NCBI RefSeq assembly: GCF_900102105.1
Contig: NZ_FNBB01000002.1
Coordinates: forward strand, 1-64,000
From: Agrobacterium pusense
GTDB lineage: Bacteria; Pseudomonadota; Alphaproteobacteria; Rhizobiales; Rhizobiaceae
Length of the DNA: 64,000 nt
Direction of reading: 5' to 3'
Part shown: positions 34,736 to 43,177 of the stretch, piece after piece
Position numbering within the stretch: position 1 is the first letter of the stretch
How the letters are laid out: every line of letters starts with the position of its first letter
Made by a program: the position numbers and the translations under genes
Notes under the pieces: model-generated
The model's input: the letters and a program-made list of their open reading frames with translations, nothing else
The model's database searches: none
Told to the model about the DNA's origin: nothing

Positions 34736-35443
34736 ATGCGATACGCCATTCATTTCACGCCTTCCCCCAATGACCCCCTGACGCAGGTGGCCGCTGCGTG
34801 GCTGGGGCGCGATGCCTATTCCGGTCAGGCGGTTGAGCCGCCCGGTATGATCGATCTTGGCATGCAGGAGATTTCCTATCACACGGCCCTGCCGCGCCGG
34901 TATGGTTTCCATGGCACCATCAAGGCTCCTTTCCGCCTTGCCGAGGGTCAGTCCGAAGCGGCGCTCCTGCGCGACCTGATGTATTTTTCCGGCAGGCAGG
35001 AACCCTTTCCGTTGCCGCAACTTGTGGTGGCGAGGCATGACAATGTCTTCAGCCTCGTCCCCGAACGGCCCTGTGAAGTGCTGCATTTTTTCGCGGCCCG
35101 CGTCGTGCAGGAATTCGACCGTTACCGGGCGCCTCTCACAGAGGCGGAGATCGAGCGTGCCGATCCGGACCGGCTGTCGGCCTCGCAGCTCACCAATCTG
35201 CACCGCTGGGGCAGCCCGCATGTGATGGACGAGTTCCGGTTCCAGATGTCGTTGACCGGCGGTGTGGAACCCGCCAGCAGCCAGAGGATCGAGCGGGCCG
35301 TGCGCAAGGTGTTCGAGCCGCTGCTGTCCCGGTCCCTGCAATTTTCCAGCCTTGCGCTCTTCATCGAGGATGAGCCGGGAGCGCCTTTCCGGGTGCACTC
35401 GCTTCATCCCATGGGCCGCGTTTCCGCCCGCAAGATTGCCTGA
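34736..35443 (+). CDS. DUF1045 protein, 2H-phosphoesterase-like
   Basis: A 235-residue member of DUF1045, annotated in phosphonate operons as a putative phosphonate metabolism protein. The first H-x-T motif is in PRRYGFHGTIKAPFRLAEGQ (about 53-72). The second half has DEFRFQMSLTG, where the expected H-x-S/T is replaced by F-Q-M-S-L-T. The fold is predicted to be that of the 2H phosphoesterases. No phosphonate gene is present; it stands upstream of the ureide genes instead. ATG 34736 follows GAGGTGACAGCGC. Confidence 0.82.
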   Translation: MRYAIHFTPSPNDPLTQVAAAWLGRDAYSGQAVEPPGMIDLGMQEISYHTALPRRYGFHGTIKAPFRLAEGQSEAALLRDLMYFSGRQEPFPLPQLVVARHDNVFSLVPERPCEVLHFFAARVVQEFDRYRAPLTEAEIERADPDRLSASQLTNLHRWGSPHVMDEFRFQMSLTGGVEPASSQRIERAVRKVFEPLLSRSLQFSSLALFIEDEPGAPFRVHSLHPMGRVSARKIA

Positions 35444-35643
35444 CTGGCGCGCCATCATAATCGTATACAAAAAAGCTTCGGAATGTCGGCAAAATTGATC
35501 TCGACATTCCGGATGCGAATGCTACCGTTCGACATCGCATATTCGAAGTGCGCTGCGTCATCCGTCTGGATCAGGCATCTTCGAAGTTCTGTTTATGTCT
35601 CCGAAATCGGTTGCCGATTGGGAGAGATGGTCTGGGTGGCTGA

Positions 35644-36567
35644 ATGATTTCCGAAAACTACTCCCGCAATCTGGTGGGCTATGGCCGCAATGTTCCCGAT
35701 CCGAAATGGCCGGGCGGTGCGCGCATTGCCGTGCAATTCGTCATCAATTACGAAGAGGGTGGCGAAAGTTGCATTCTCGACAATGACAAGGCGTCGGAAT
35801 CGCTGCTGTCGGAAATCGTCGGCGCCCAGCCCTGGCCTGGCCAGCGCAACCTGAACATGGAATCGATCTATGAATATGGCTCGCGCGCCGGCTTCTGGCG
35901 GCTGTGGCGCATGTTCACCGGGCTTGGCGTCACCACCACCGTTTACGGCGTGACCGCAGCCATGGCCCGCAACCCGGAAGCGGTTGCGGCGATGAAGGAA
36001 GCGGGTTGGGAAATCGCCAGCCACGGATACCGCTGGCTGGAATACAAGGATTTTTCCGAGGAGGAAGAGCGTAAGCACATCGTCGAAGCGGTCCGTCTGC
36101 ACACGGAGGTCACCGGCGAACGTCCCTATGGCATGTATCAGGGCAAGCCCTCGGACAATACGCTGCGGCTTGTCATGGAAGAGGGTGGTTTTCTCTATTC
36201 GTCGGACTCCTATGCCGACGATCTGCCCTATTGGGTGAAGGGTGTGAAGGATGAGCCTTTCCTGATCATTCCCTACACGCTTGAGACCAACGACATGCGG
36301 TTTGCCACGCCGCAGGGCTTCAATTCCGGCGACCAGTTCTTCACCTATCTGAAGGACGCTTTCGACGTGCTTTATCAGGAAGGTGTCGAAGGTGCGCCGA
36401 AGATGATGAGTGTCGGCCTGCATTGTCGTCTTGTCGGCCGTCCGGGTCGCGCAGCGGCACTTCGCCGCTTCATCGAATATGTGCTTGGCCACGAAAAGGT
36501 GTGGATCCCGCAGCGCATCGAGATCGCCCGTCACTGGCATGAGCATCACAAGCCGGAGGCGCTTTGA
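35644..36567 (+). CDS. puuE: Allantoinase PuuE (polysaccharide-deacetylase fold)
   Basis: A 307-residue protein of the PuuE family, metal-light allantoinases that open allantoin to allantoate and are unrelated to classical zinc allantoinases. Landmarks: NLVGYGRNVPDPKWPGGARI (about 8-27), VQFVINYEEGGE, IYEYGSRAGFWRLWRMF and EIASHGYRWLEY with the conserved histidine, then MMSVGLHCRLVGRPGR. It is the first gene of a tight ureide operon; its TGA overlaps the uraD ATG. Confidence 0.93.
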   Translation: MISENYSRNLVGYGRNVPDPKWPGGARIAVQFVINYEEGGESCILDNDKASESLLSEIVGAQPWPGQRNLNMESIYEYGSRAGFWRLWRMFTGLGVTTTVYGVTAAMARNPEAVAAMKEAGWEIASHGYRWLEYKDFSEEEERKHIVEAVRLHTEVTGERPYGMYQGKPSDNTLRLVMEEGGFLYSSDSYADDLPYWVKGVKDEPFLIIPYTLETNDMRFATPQGFNSGDQFFTYLKDAFDVLYQEGVEGAPKMMSVGLHCRLVGRPGRAAALRRFIEYVLGHEKVWIPQRIEIARHWHEHHKPEAL

Positions 36568-37064
36568 TGCTGACGCGTGAGGACTTCGTTACCCGTTTCG
36601 GCGGCGTGTTCGAACATTCGCCATTCATTGCCGAGCGGGCCTATGACGCTGGTGGGGCCGGCCTGGAGCTGACGGCGAAGGCGGTTCATGCCGCGCTTAG
36701 CGCGCAGTTTCGCGCGGCTCCCGAGGCGGAAAGGCTTGGAGTGTTGCGGGCGCATCCCGATCTTGCCGGGAAGCTGGCAATTGCCGGTGAGTTGACGGCA
36801 GACAGCCGCAACGAACAGGCCGGTGCCGGGCTCGACAGGCTTACCCAGGAAGAGCACGCCCGTTTTACCGAATTGAACAGCGCCTATACCGATAAATTCG
36901 GTTTTCCTTTCATCATCGCGGTCAAGGGGCTGAACAGGCACGATATACTCTCGGCCTTCGAGACACGCATAGGTAACGGCGCAGCCGAAGAATTCGCGAC
37001 CGCCACGGGGCAGGTTGAAAAGATCGCCTGGCTTCGTCTTTGCGCAATGCTGCCGCAGGGATGA
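36567..37064 (+). CDS. uraD: OHCU decarboxylase UraD
   Basis: A 165-residue, helical enzyme that decarboxylates 2-oxo-4-hydroxy-4-carboxy-5-ureidoimidazoline to S-allantoin. Family motifs: FGGVFEHSPFIAERAYDAG near the start, LRAHPDLAGKLAIAGELT with the catalytic histidine (about 70), NEQAGAGLDRL, and FGFPFIIAVKGLNRHDIL near 112-129. ATG 36567 overlaps the puuE stop (TGATG), which indicates translational coupling. The next gene is an MNT nucleotidyltransferase rather than a purine gene. Confidence 0.93.
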   Translation: MLTREDFVTRFGGVFEHSPFIAERAYDAGGAGLELTAKAVHAALSAQFRAAPEAERLGVLRAHPDLAGKLAIAGELTADSRNEQAGAGLDRLTQEEHARFTELNSAYTDKFGFPFIIAVKGLNRHDILSAFETRIGNGAAEEFATATGQVEKIAWLRLCAMLPQG

Positions 37065-37113
37065 TTGGCGCGTTGCGGCCATTCTGCTAGAATCGCGCCG
37101 TGTGGAGATGACG

Positions 37114-37404
37114 ATGAGACCTTCCGAGGTGCTGGAAAAGAACAGGGAAGCGATCCGCGAAGCGACGAAACGCTTCAATGCGGCAAATCCCCGCGTGTTC
37201 GGCTCCGTCGCCCGCGGCGAGGACAGGCCGGACAGCGATCTCGACATTCTGGTGGACGCGCTGCCGGGTACGACGCTGTTTGATCTCGGCGGTTTGCTGG
37301 AAGAACTGAAGACGATGCTTGGTGTCGAGGTCGATGTCGTCACCTCGGGCGGCTTGCATTCGGATATTCGGGCGCGCGTTCTGAAGGAAGCCAAAGCGGT
37401 ATGA
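37114..37404 (+). CDS. MNT-type nucleotidyltransferase, antitoxin-like (MntA)
   Basis: A 96-residue minimal nucleotidyltransferase. The catalytic core is RVFGSVARGEDRPDSDLDIL (about 29-48): G-S-x-A-R-G plus D-x-D, with a third acid in VEVDVVTSGG. In MntA/HepT pairs this protein AMPylates a tyrosine next to the HEPN RNase site and so neutralises the toxin. ATG 37114 has GGAG six bases upstream; ATG 37108 is possible. It overlaps the HEPN gene by four bases, the usual layout of such modules. Confidence 0.88.
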   Translation: MRPSEVLEKNREAIREATKRFNAANPRVFGSVARGEDRPDSDLDILVDALPGTTLFDLGGLLEELKTMLGVEVDVVTSGGLHSDIRARVLKEAKAV

Positions 37405-37763
37405 GTACGGATCGGCTTCTGCTCTATCTGAAGGAGATGGATGTTGCTGCTGCCAGGATACGGGATTTCATTCAGGATATGGATGAGGCCGCTTTTTCTT
37501 CCGACACGCGCACGCAGATGGCGGTGATGATGGGTCTTGCCCTGATTGGCGAGGCGGTCGCCAAGCTCGACAGGCACTACCCAGCATTTATACAGCAGCA
37601 CCCGGAAATCCCCTGGATCAAGATGAAGGGTATGCGCAATCTGATCGTGCATGATTACTTCCGGGCAGAGCTCTCGGTCGTCTGGAAAACGATAACGCAG
37701 AGTATTCCGGATTTGCAGGCGCGCCTCTCCCTTCTCCGAAACTGGCATGCCCAAGGTGAATGA
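37401..37763 (+). CDS. HEPN domain RNase-like toxin (HepT, DUF86)
   Basis: A 120-residue helical DUF86/HEPN protein. The motif RNLIVHDY (about 86-93) matches the R-x4-H-x-Y consensus exactly: arginine and histidine form the RNase site, and the tyrosine is the residue modified by MntA partners. MGLALIGEAVAKLDRHYP and WIKMKGMRNL are typical family segments. With the upstream MNT gene it forms a complete type VII-like toxin-antitoxin pair, here placed inside a ureide operon between uraD and allA. The start ATG overlaps the MNT stop. Confidence 0.88.
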   Translation: MSTDRLLLYLKEMDVAAARIRDFIQDMDEAAFSSDTRTQMAVMMGLALIGEAVAKLDRHYPAFIQQHPEIPWIKMKGMRNLIVHDYFRAELSVVWKTITQSIPDLQARLSLLRNWHAQGE

Positions 37764-37766
37764 CAT

Positions 37767-38267
37767 TTGACTGATTTTCTCAACATACAACCTCTTACCA
37801 AGGAGGCGTTTGCCTCCTTCGGCGACGTGATCGAAACAACACCTTCTTCCATGCGGTACATCAATGGCGGCCAGACGGAGCGGCATCATGCGCTCGCAGC
37901 GCCGGAGGCGGCAGGCGAGGGGGCACGTGTGATCCTCAATATCTTCCGCGGGCAGCCGCGCGCCTTTCCGCATGAAATCGAGATGATGGAGCGGCATCCG
38001 CTCGGCAGCCAGAGTTTTTCGCCGCTTTCCGGCCGGCCCTTTCTCGTGGTCGTTGCCGAAGACGATGGCGGCCGGCCGGGGCGGCCTCGGGTGTTTCTGG
38101 CGCGGGGCGATCAGGGCGTGAATTACCGCCGCAATGTCTGGCACTATCCGCTGATGCCGTTGCAGGCGGTTTCGGATTTTCTGGTTGCCGACCGTGACGG
38201 GCCGGGCAACAATCTGGAAGAGTATTTTTTCGACAGGCCCTATGTAATCGCGGAGCCCAGCCTATGA
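37767..38267 (+). CDS. allA: Ureidoglycolate lyase AllA
   Basis: A 166-residue cupin-like enzyme that cleaves ureidoglycolate to glyoxylate and urea. Recognisable segments: [17 protein letters not shown] at the start, [40 protein letters not shown] (about 73-92) and [15 protein letters not shown]. The start appears to be TTG at 37767, three bases after the HEPN stop, with AAGGTGA upstream; no ATG fits the conserved N-terminus. Its end overlaps uraH by four bases. Confidence 0.92.
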   Translation: MTDFLNIQPLTKEAFASFGDVIETTPSSMRYINGGQTERHHALAAPEAAGEGARVILNIFRGQPRAFPHEIEMMERHPLGSQSFSPLSGRPFLVVVAEDDGGRPGRPRVFLARGDQGVNYRRNVWHYPLMPLQAVSDFLVADRDGPGNNLEEYFFDRPYVIAEPSL

Positions 38268-38620
38268 CCGGTCTGACAACCCATGTTCTCGACGCCGCGC
38301 ACGGCACGCCTGCCGAGGGGCTGGTGATCGATCTCTACCGGCTCTCCGGTGATCGCCGTGACAAGCTGAAGACGGTGCAGACAAATGGCGACGGCCGTGT
38401 CGATGGCGGGCCGCTGCTCGTTGGCGACAGTTTCAGGGCCGGTGAGTATGAGCTGGTTTTCCATGCCGGCGATTATCTGCGAGGCAAGGGCGTCGTGCTT
38501 CCGAAACCAGCCTTCCTCGATATTATCCCGATCCGTTTCGGCATTGCCGACGAGAGCGGTCATTACCATGTGCCCTTGCTGCTCTCGCCTTATAGCTATT
38601 CCACCTATCGAGGAAGCTGA
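38264..38620 (+). CDS. uraH: 5-hydroxyisourate hydrolase UraH
   Basis: A 118-residue transthyretin-like protein that hydrolyses 5-hydroxyisourate to OHCU. Signature segments are [19 protein letters not shown] (about 2-20, with the catalytic histidine), the arginine-bearing strand after [11 protein letters not shown], and the C-terminal tetrapeptide YRGS that distinguishes enzymes from vertebrate transthyretin. The ATG overlaps the allA stop by four bases, so translation is coupled. Confidence 0.95.
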   Translation: MTGLTTHVLDAAHGTPAEGLVIDLYRLSGDRRDKLKTVQTNGDGRVDGGPLLVGDSFRAGEYELVFHAGDYLRGKGVVLPKPAFLDIIPIRFGIADESGHYHVPLLLSPYSYSTYRGS

Positions 38621-38625
38621 CACCG

Positions 38626-39369
38626 ATGATCTTTGCCGCCATTGCCGATATTCACGGAAACTGCGCCGCGCTGGAGGCGGTGCTTGAGGATATCGCCAGG
38701 CTTGGTATCGAGGACATTGTCAATCTCGGCGATTGTTTCAGCGGTCCGCTGGAGGCCGGTTTTACCGGCGATGTGCTGGTCGGCAACTGGATTCCCAGCA
38801 TCCGCGGCAATCACGACCGGGAACTGATCGAGCGTGCGCCGGAGGAGATGGGGAGCTGGGAAAGGCCCGCCCATGCGCAGCTGAGCACGGCGCACCGGGA
38901 CTGGTTGCAAACTCTTCCGTTCAGCATGGTGTTCAAGGACGTCGCTTATTGCTGTCATGGTTCGCCCCGTGAGGATCTGGAATATTGGCTGGAAACGCTG
39001 TCGCCTGAAGGTGTCCTGAAATTGCGGCCTCTGGCCGAAATCGAAGCCATGGCTGAGGGTATCACGCAGCCGCTGATGCTTTGCGGCCATACCCATATTC
39101 CACGCGCCGTGCAGCTTTCAGATGGCCGGCTGATCGTCAATCCGGGCAGCGTCGGCTGTCCTGGGTGGAGGGACGATACGCCTTTCGATCACCACGTTGA
39201 AGCCGGTCACCCGCTTGCCACCTATGCGGTTCTCGAAGAAACCGCACGCGGCTGGCAGGTCTATTTCCGCAATATCCGTTACGACAACCTGGCCATGTCC
39301 GAAATGGCTCGGGTCAACGGTATTCCTTATCTGGCCCATGCGTTGGAAAACGGCTGGCTGAAGCGCTAG
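38626..39369 (+). CDS. Calcineurin-like metallophosphoesterase
   Basis: A 247-residue metallophosphoesterase of the YfcE/ApaH-like group. The metal-binding motifs are all present: IADIHGN (about 5-11), NLGDCFSGP, RGNHDRE, CCHGSPR and LCGHTHIP. The short length and single domain suggest a cytoplasmic phosphodiesterase; the substrate is unknown. It starts five bases after uraH and is probably on the same transcript, although no link to purine breakdown is established. Confidence 0.9.
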   Translation: MIFAAIADIHGNCAALEAVLEDIARLGIEDIVNLGDCFSGPLEAGFTGDVLVGNWIPSIRGNHDRELIERAPEEMGSWERPAHAQLSTAHRDWLQTLPFSMVFKDVAYCCHGSPREDLEYWLETLSPEGVLKLRPLAEIEAMAEGITQPLMLCGHTHIPRAVQLSDGRLIVNPGSVGCPGWRDDTPFDHHVEAGHPLATYAVLEETARGWQVYFRNIRYDNLAMSEMARVNGIPYLAHALENGWLKR

Positions 39370-39372
39370 GGA

Positions 39373-40668
39373 TCACCCCTCACTGGTCATCACCACGCAT
39401 GCATAAGAGCGTGCCTTCAGCGCCTTGCAGGCGGAGACTGCCGAGGACTGGTCTTCGAAGCCGGTGAAGCGGGCTCTGTAGAGCGTCGCCGATCCGCTCT
39501 GCACGGCTTCGGTGTAGGGGGCGATGCCGGAATAGTTGCCGATATTGGAGCGCGCATTGGCGAGCAGCGAGCGGGCGGCGGCTTCGCTGTCGGTGGCGGC
39601 GATCTGCACTTCCCACCGGCTGCGCTGGCCGGCAGGGGCCGCGGCGGGAGCAGGCCGCGGGATGGCCGAGACCTGCATCATGTCCGCCACATCGGCGTTT
39701 GCGGTGGCAATCTGCATGGCAACCGGATCTGCCCGGCGCTCGGCGAACATCGGCAGCGGCACGGCAGCCGGCGGCACGGCGGCGGCAACATCGAAGGTGC
39801 GGCTGACTTTGGCACTGGCGACGAGCTGTTCGGTGTTGCGGCCCCTCGATGCCTGCGGCACGGCCTTGTCGAGAAGTGCAGCCATCTGGGCATCGCGGCT
39901 GCGCGCGGTCTTGCCGCCCAGCACGACGCCGACGACGCGGCGGCCATTGTGATTGACGGCACTGACGAGATTGAAGCCGGAGGCGTTGGTATAGCCGGTC
40001 TTGATGCCGTCCATCCCCTGATAACGATACATCAGATTGTTGTGGCCGCGGATGCGCTTTCCACGAAAATTGAAGGATTGCGTGGCGAAGAGGCTGTATT
40101 CTTTGGGAAAATCCCGTTGCAAGGCAAGACCGAGCTTCGCCATGTCGCGTGCCGTCGTCACCTGCGACTTGTTGGGCAGGCCGGACGCGTTGCGGAAGAC
40201 CGTTTTGGTCATGCCGAGTTGGCGGGCCTTGCGGGTCATCATTTCGGCGAACCGTGCCTCTGAGCCGCCGAGGTGATCGCCCATACCTTCGGCCATGTCA
40301 TTGGCGGATTTGACGATCATGCCGTAGACGGCTTCGCGCACGGTGAAGGTCTGGCCCTGACGCACATAGAGCTTCGAGGGAATGACCGATGCCCCATTCT
40401 TGGACATGGTTATCTTCTGGTCCCAGCGAAGTTTGCCGGCATGCAGCGCCTCAAAGGTCAGGTAAAGCGTCATCATCTTAGTGAGCGAGGCGGGGTGGTT
40501 CAGCACATCGGCATTGCGGGCGGCCAGAACCTTGCCGGTATTGGCGTCCATGATGAAATGGGCATAGCCCGCCTGCGCCGGCGACGCATGGAGCGAGAGG
40601 ATCGCGCAAAAGAAGGCGAGTGCAAAAATCCAGGCACCCGCCATTCCCCGTTTGATCATTCCCGACAT
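39373..40668 (-). CDS. D-alanyl-D-alanine carboxypeptidase with SPOR domain
   Basis: A 431-residue secreted penicillin-binding protein of the DacA/PBP5 class. A signal peptide (about 1-33, ending SPAQA) precedes the S11 peptidase domain with SLTK (catalytic serine), KSAND (S-x-N) and IKTGYTNASG (K-T-G). The last 75 residues (SRWEVQIAATDSEAAARSLL onward) form a SPOR domain that binds septal, denuded peptidoglycan. It removes terminal D-Ala in the periplasm, probably at division sites. It converges on the metallophosphoesterase gene with only three bases between them. Confidence 0.93.
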   Translation of the reverse strand: MSGMIKRGMAGAWIFALAFFCAILSLHASPAQAGYAHFIMDANTGKVLAARNADVLNHPASLTKMMTLYLTFEALHAGKLRWDQKITMSKNGASVIPSKLYVRQGQTFTVREAVYGMIVKSANDMAEGMGDHLGGSEARFAEMMTRKARQLGMTKTVFRNASGLPNKSQVTTARDMAKLGLALQRDFPKEYSLFATQSFNFRGKRIRGHNNLMYRYQGMDGIKTGYTNASGFNLVSAVNHNGRRVVGVVLGGKTARSRDAQMAALLDKAVPQASRGRNTEQLVASAKVSRTFDVAAAVPPAAVPLPMFAERRADPVAMQIATANADVADMMQVSAIPRPAPAAAPAGQRSRWEVQIAATDSEAAARSLLANARSNIGNYSGIAPYTEAVQSGSATLYRARFTGFEDQSSAVSACKALKARSYACVVMTSEG

Positions 40669-40809
40669 AGTTCACCCCTTTTGTTCGATCGCCGCGCTGG
40701 GCAAAGTTTTACTGACACTTTCCGGCAACAAAACCGCTAAAACTTTAGAGATCGCTTTCATGCTTAATTAAGTATGAATTTCAACCCGACAGCTGCCCTC
40801 ACAATTTCC

Positions 40810-40838
40810 TTGAAAAGAAACCAACCGTCCGGTATGTT
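40810..40838 (+). promoter_or_regulatory. Possible promoter of the TetR gene
   Basis: TTGAAA (40810-40815) and TATGTT (40833-40838) are 17 bases apart. Transcription would begin at about the ATG at 40846, giving a leaderless message. The frame is open upstream to 40774, so a longer protein is an alternative. Confidence 0.35.
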
Positions 40839-40845
40839 TTACGAC

Positions 40846-41412
40846 ATGACAAACGCTCATGAACGCAAGAAGCAGCCTGAGGTGGTGCGCCGCAATCTAC
40901 TCGATTGCGCGGCGAAACTTGCTGCTGAACAAGGGGTTGCAGCACTTTCCGTGCAGGCGGTGGCGGATGCGGCGGGAGTGACCAAGGGCGGGCTGTTTCA
41001 CCATTTTCCTTCCAAGCAGGTGCTGCTCGAAGCCGTCATGACTGACCTTCTGGCGGCGCTGGACAACGAGATCGATGCTCTCATCTCACAGGATCGTGAA
41101 GCTTCTGGAAGCTTTACGCGGGCCTATGTAAACGCGGTTTTCTCTGATCGGGGCAGGGATTCGGGTCGGCAATGGGCAGCGATCTCCGTTTCGATGGTCG
41201 GCGAACCGTCGCTTCGACGCATGTGGAACAGCTGGATCGAGGGTCGTCTTGTCCGTCATAAAGAAACGGATGACGGGGTGGTACTGGAGATGGTGCGGCT
41301 GGCTGCCGACGGCATCTGGTTTGCCGATCTGCTGGCCGACGACGGCAAAGCGGGTGGCGACAGGGCGGCTCTGAGGGCCCGGATGATCGCCCAGACGAAG
41401 AAGGATAGGTGA
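40846..41412 (+). CDS. TetR/AcrR family transcriptional regulator
   Basis: A 188-residue regulator. The helix-turn-helix is at about 20-60: LLDCAAKLAAEQGVAALSVQ, AVADAAGVTKGGLFHHFPSK. The C-terminal ligand domain ends MVRLAADGIWFADLLADDGK. It precedes an SMR efflux gene by two bases, so it most likely represses that gene and itself. The start is unsure: ATG 40846 (MTNAHERKK), ATG 40834 or ATG 40774; none has a good ribosome site. Confidence 0.88.
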   Translation: MTNAHERKKQPEVVRRNLLDCAAKLAAEQGVAALSVQAVADAAGVTKGGLFHHFPSKQVLLEAVMTDLLAALDNEIDALISQDREASGSFTRAYVNAVFSDRGRDSGRQWAAISVSMVGEPSLRRMWNSWIEGRLVRHKETDDGVVLEMVRLAADGIWFADLLADDGKAGGDRAALRARMIAQTKKDR

Positions 41413-41414
41413 CG

Positions 41415-41759
41415 ATGAATACCGCGGTCTTCACTTATGGCGCGCTTGTCGCAGCCATTGTCTGCGAGGTAATCGCCACCTCCTTCCTGCAGCAATCGCA
41501 GCAGTTCACCAGGCTGGTGCCGACCGTGCTGATGGCGTTGTTTTACGGTGCAGCCATTTATCTTCTGTCGTTCACGCTGCGGGCGCTGCCGGTCGGCGTG
41601 GCCTACGCGATCTGGAGCGGGCTTGGCATCGTGCTGATTTCCGGCATCGGATATTTCGTGTTCCGCCAGACGCTGGATATTGCCGCCGTCATCGGCCTCG
41701 GCTTCATCATCACCGGCGTGGTGATCGTGAACGTGTTTTCGAAAACGGTCGGGCATTGA
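41415..41759 (+). CDS. SMR family multidrug efflux protein
   Basis: A 114-residue, four-helix small multidrug resistance transporter of the EmrE/QacE type. The essential membrane glutamate is in helix 1 (LVAAIVCEVIATSFLQQSQQ, about E15). YAIWSGLGIVLISGIGYFVF in helix 3 carries the family W-x-G-x-G pattern. It would act as a dual-topology dimer, exchanging protons for cationic compounds. ATG 41415 has AAGGAT eight bases upstream; a GTG at 41409 is less likely. It is co-transcribed with the TetR regulator. Confidence 0.92.
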   Translation: MNTAVFTYGALVAAIVCEVIATSFLQQSQQFTRLVPTVLMALFYGAAIYLLSFTLRALPVGVAYAIWSGLGIVLISGIGYFVFRQTLDIAAVIGLGFIITGVVIVNVFSKTVGH

Positions 41760-41797
41760 GGGGCTGGGTGGTGTAGCGCGAAGGCTATACCAACCGC

Positions 41798-41909
41798 CGT
41801 CATCCCGGCCTTGAGCCAGGATCCGGCGCGATCAAGTCTTTGATCGCGAGAGACTCTTTCGCGGCGCAGACGCGCCGCGGCTGGATGCCGGATCTAGTCC
41901 GGCATGACC
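41798..41909. repeat. RIME-like intergenic mosaic repeat, copy 2
   Basis: About 112 bases: CGTCATCCCGGCCTTGAGCC at the left pairs with GGATGCCGGATCTAGTCCGG and GCATGACC at the right. Inner arms GCGATCAAG-TCTT-TGATCGC and GCGGCGCAGACGCGCCGC form two hairpins. It shares the outer arms and AAGTCTTTG-type centre with the copy at 17387-17492. Confidence 0.7.
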
Positions 41910-41963
41910 GTAGAGAGCTCCGCGAGCTGTGGTTGCCATGCCGGAAGTTCTGCCCTTCTGACA

Positions 41964-43097
41964 TCACGCCAGAATGCTGCGATCCACATCGGTAATCAGC
42001 CGCTTGCCGCAGAGCGCCATGCTGACATCCATTTCCTTGCGGATGATCTCGAGCGCTGTCGTCACGCCCTGCTTGCCATCCGCACCGAGGCCATAGAGAA
42101 AGGGCCGGCCGATATAGGTGCCCTTTGCGCCAAGCGCCACGGCCTTCAGCACATCCTGACCGGAGCGGATGCCGCCATCCATGTGCACCTCGACCCTGTC
42201 GCCCACAGCATCGACGATTTTCGGCAGCATGGCGATGGAGGAGTGCGCGCCGTCGAGCTGGCGGCCGCCATGGTTGGAGACGATGATGGCATCGGCGCCG
42301 GTATCGAGTGAAGCGCGGGCGTCTTCCTCGTCAAGAATGCCCTTGAGGATAAGTTTGCCGCCCCAGCGTTCCTTGATCCATTCAACGTCTTTCCAGGATA
42401 AACGCGGATCGAACTGCTCGGCCGTCCAGGAAGAGAGCGACGAGAGGTCGGAGACGTTCTTGGCGTGGCCGACGATGTTACCAAAGCTGCGGCGCTTGGT
42501 GCGCGCCATGTCCAGGCACCATTTGGGCCGGGTCGCCATCTGCCAGATGTGTTTCGGGGTGAATTTCGGCGGGGCCGAGAGGCCGTTGCGCAGATCCTTG
42601 TGCCGCTGGCCAAGGATCTGCAGGTCGAGCGTCAGCACCAGCGCCGAGCACCCGGCGGCCTTGGCGCGGTCAATGAGGTTGTTGACGAAGTCACGGTCCT
42701 TCATCACATAAAGCTGGAACCAGAACGGTTTCGAAGTGACGGAGGCCACATCCTCGATGGAGCAGATGCTCATGGTGGAGAGCGTGAAAGGCACGCCGAA
42801 TTCCTCCGCCGCCTTGGCAGCCAGCATTTCGCCATCGGCATGCTGCATGCCCGTAAGGCCCGTAGGGGAAAGCGCTACCGGCATCGAAACCTTCTCGCCG
42901 ACCATTTCGGTGGCGAGCGATCGGTCGGTCATATCCACCAGCACGCGCTGGCGCAGCTTTATCTTGGCAAAATCATCCTCATTGGCGCGGTAGGTGCTTT
43001 CCGTCCACGCGCCGCTATCGGCGTAGTCGAAAAACATCTTTGGCACACGGCGCTGCGCCTGGTTTTTCAGGTCAGCTATGGTCAGGATTTTGCCCAT
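41964..43097 (-). CDS. lldD: FMN-dependent L-lactate dehydrogenase (LldD family)
   Basis: A 377-residue alpha-hydroxy-acid dehydrogenase. Landmarks: PKMFFDYADSGAWTESTYRA at the N-terminus, MPVALSPTGLTGMQHADGEM, WFQLYVMKDRDFV, the FMN-binding IIVSNHGGRQLDGA with the catalytic histidine, and VHMDGGIRSGQDVLKAVALG. Such membrane-associated enzymes oxidise L-lactate to pyruvate and pass electrons to quinone; related 2-hydroxyacid substrates cannot be excluded. ATG 43097 follows GAAGGC; a GTG five codons earlier is possible. Confidence 0.9.
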   Translation of the reverse strand: MGKILTIADLKNQAQRRVPKMFFDYADSGAWTESTYRANEDDFAKIKLRQRVLVDMTDRSLATEMVGEKVSMPVALSPTGLTGMQHADGEMLAAKAAEEFGVPFTLSTMSICSIEDVASVTSKPFWFQLYVMKDRDFVNNLIDRAKAAGCSALVLTLDLQILGQRHKDLRNGLSAPPKFTPKHIWQMATRPKWCLDMARTKRRSFGNIVGHAKNVSDLSSLSSWTAEQFDPRLSWKDVEWIKERWGGKLILKGILDEEDARASLDTGADAIIVSNHGGRQLDGAHSSIAMLPKIVDAVGDRVEVHMDGGIRSGQDVLKAVALGAKGTYIGRPFLYGLGADGKQGVTTALEIIRKEMDVSMALCGKRLITDVDRSILA

Positions 43098-43177
43098 GGA
43101 TAAAGCCTTCACATTTGAATGATGGCTTCACTTAACATGAATAGCACGGTTGCGACATCGAAATCGTCGTTCTTGTT

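Noticed and set aside
36546..38144. 532-codon minus-strand frame across uraD to allA
   Set aside because: It runs antisense across four genes that overlap or abut one another, all with clear families.
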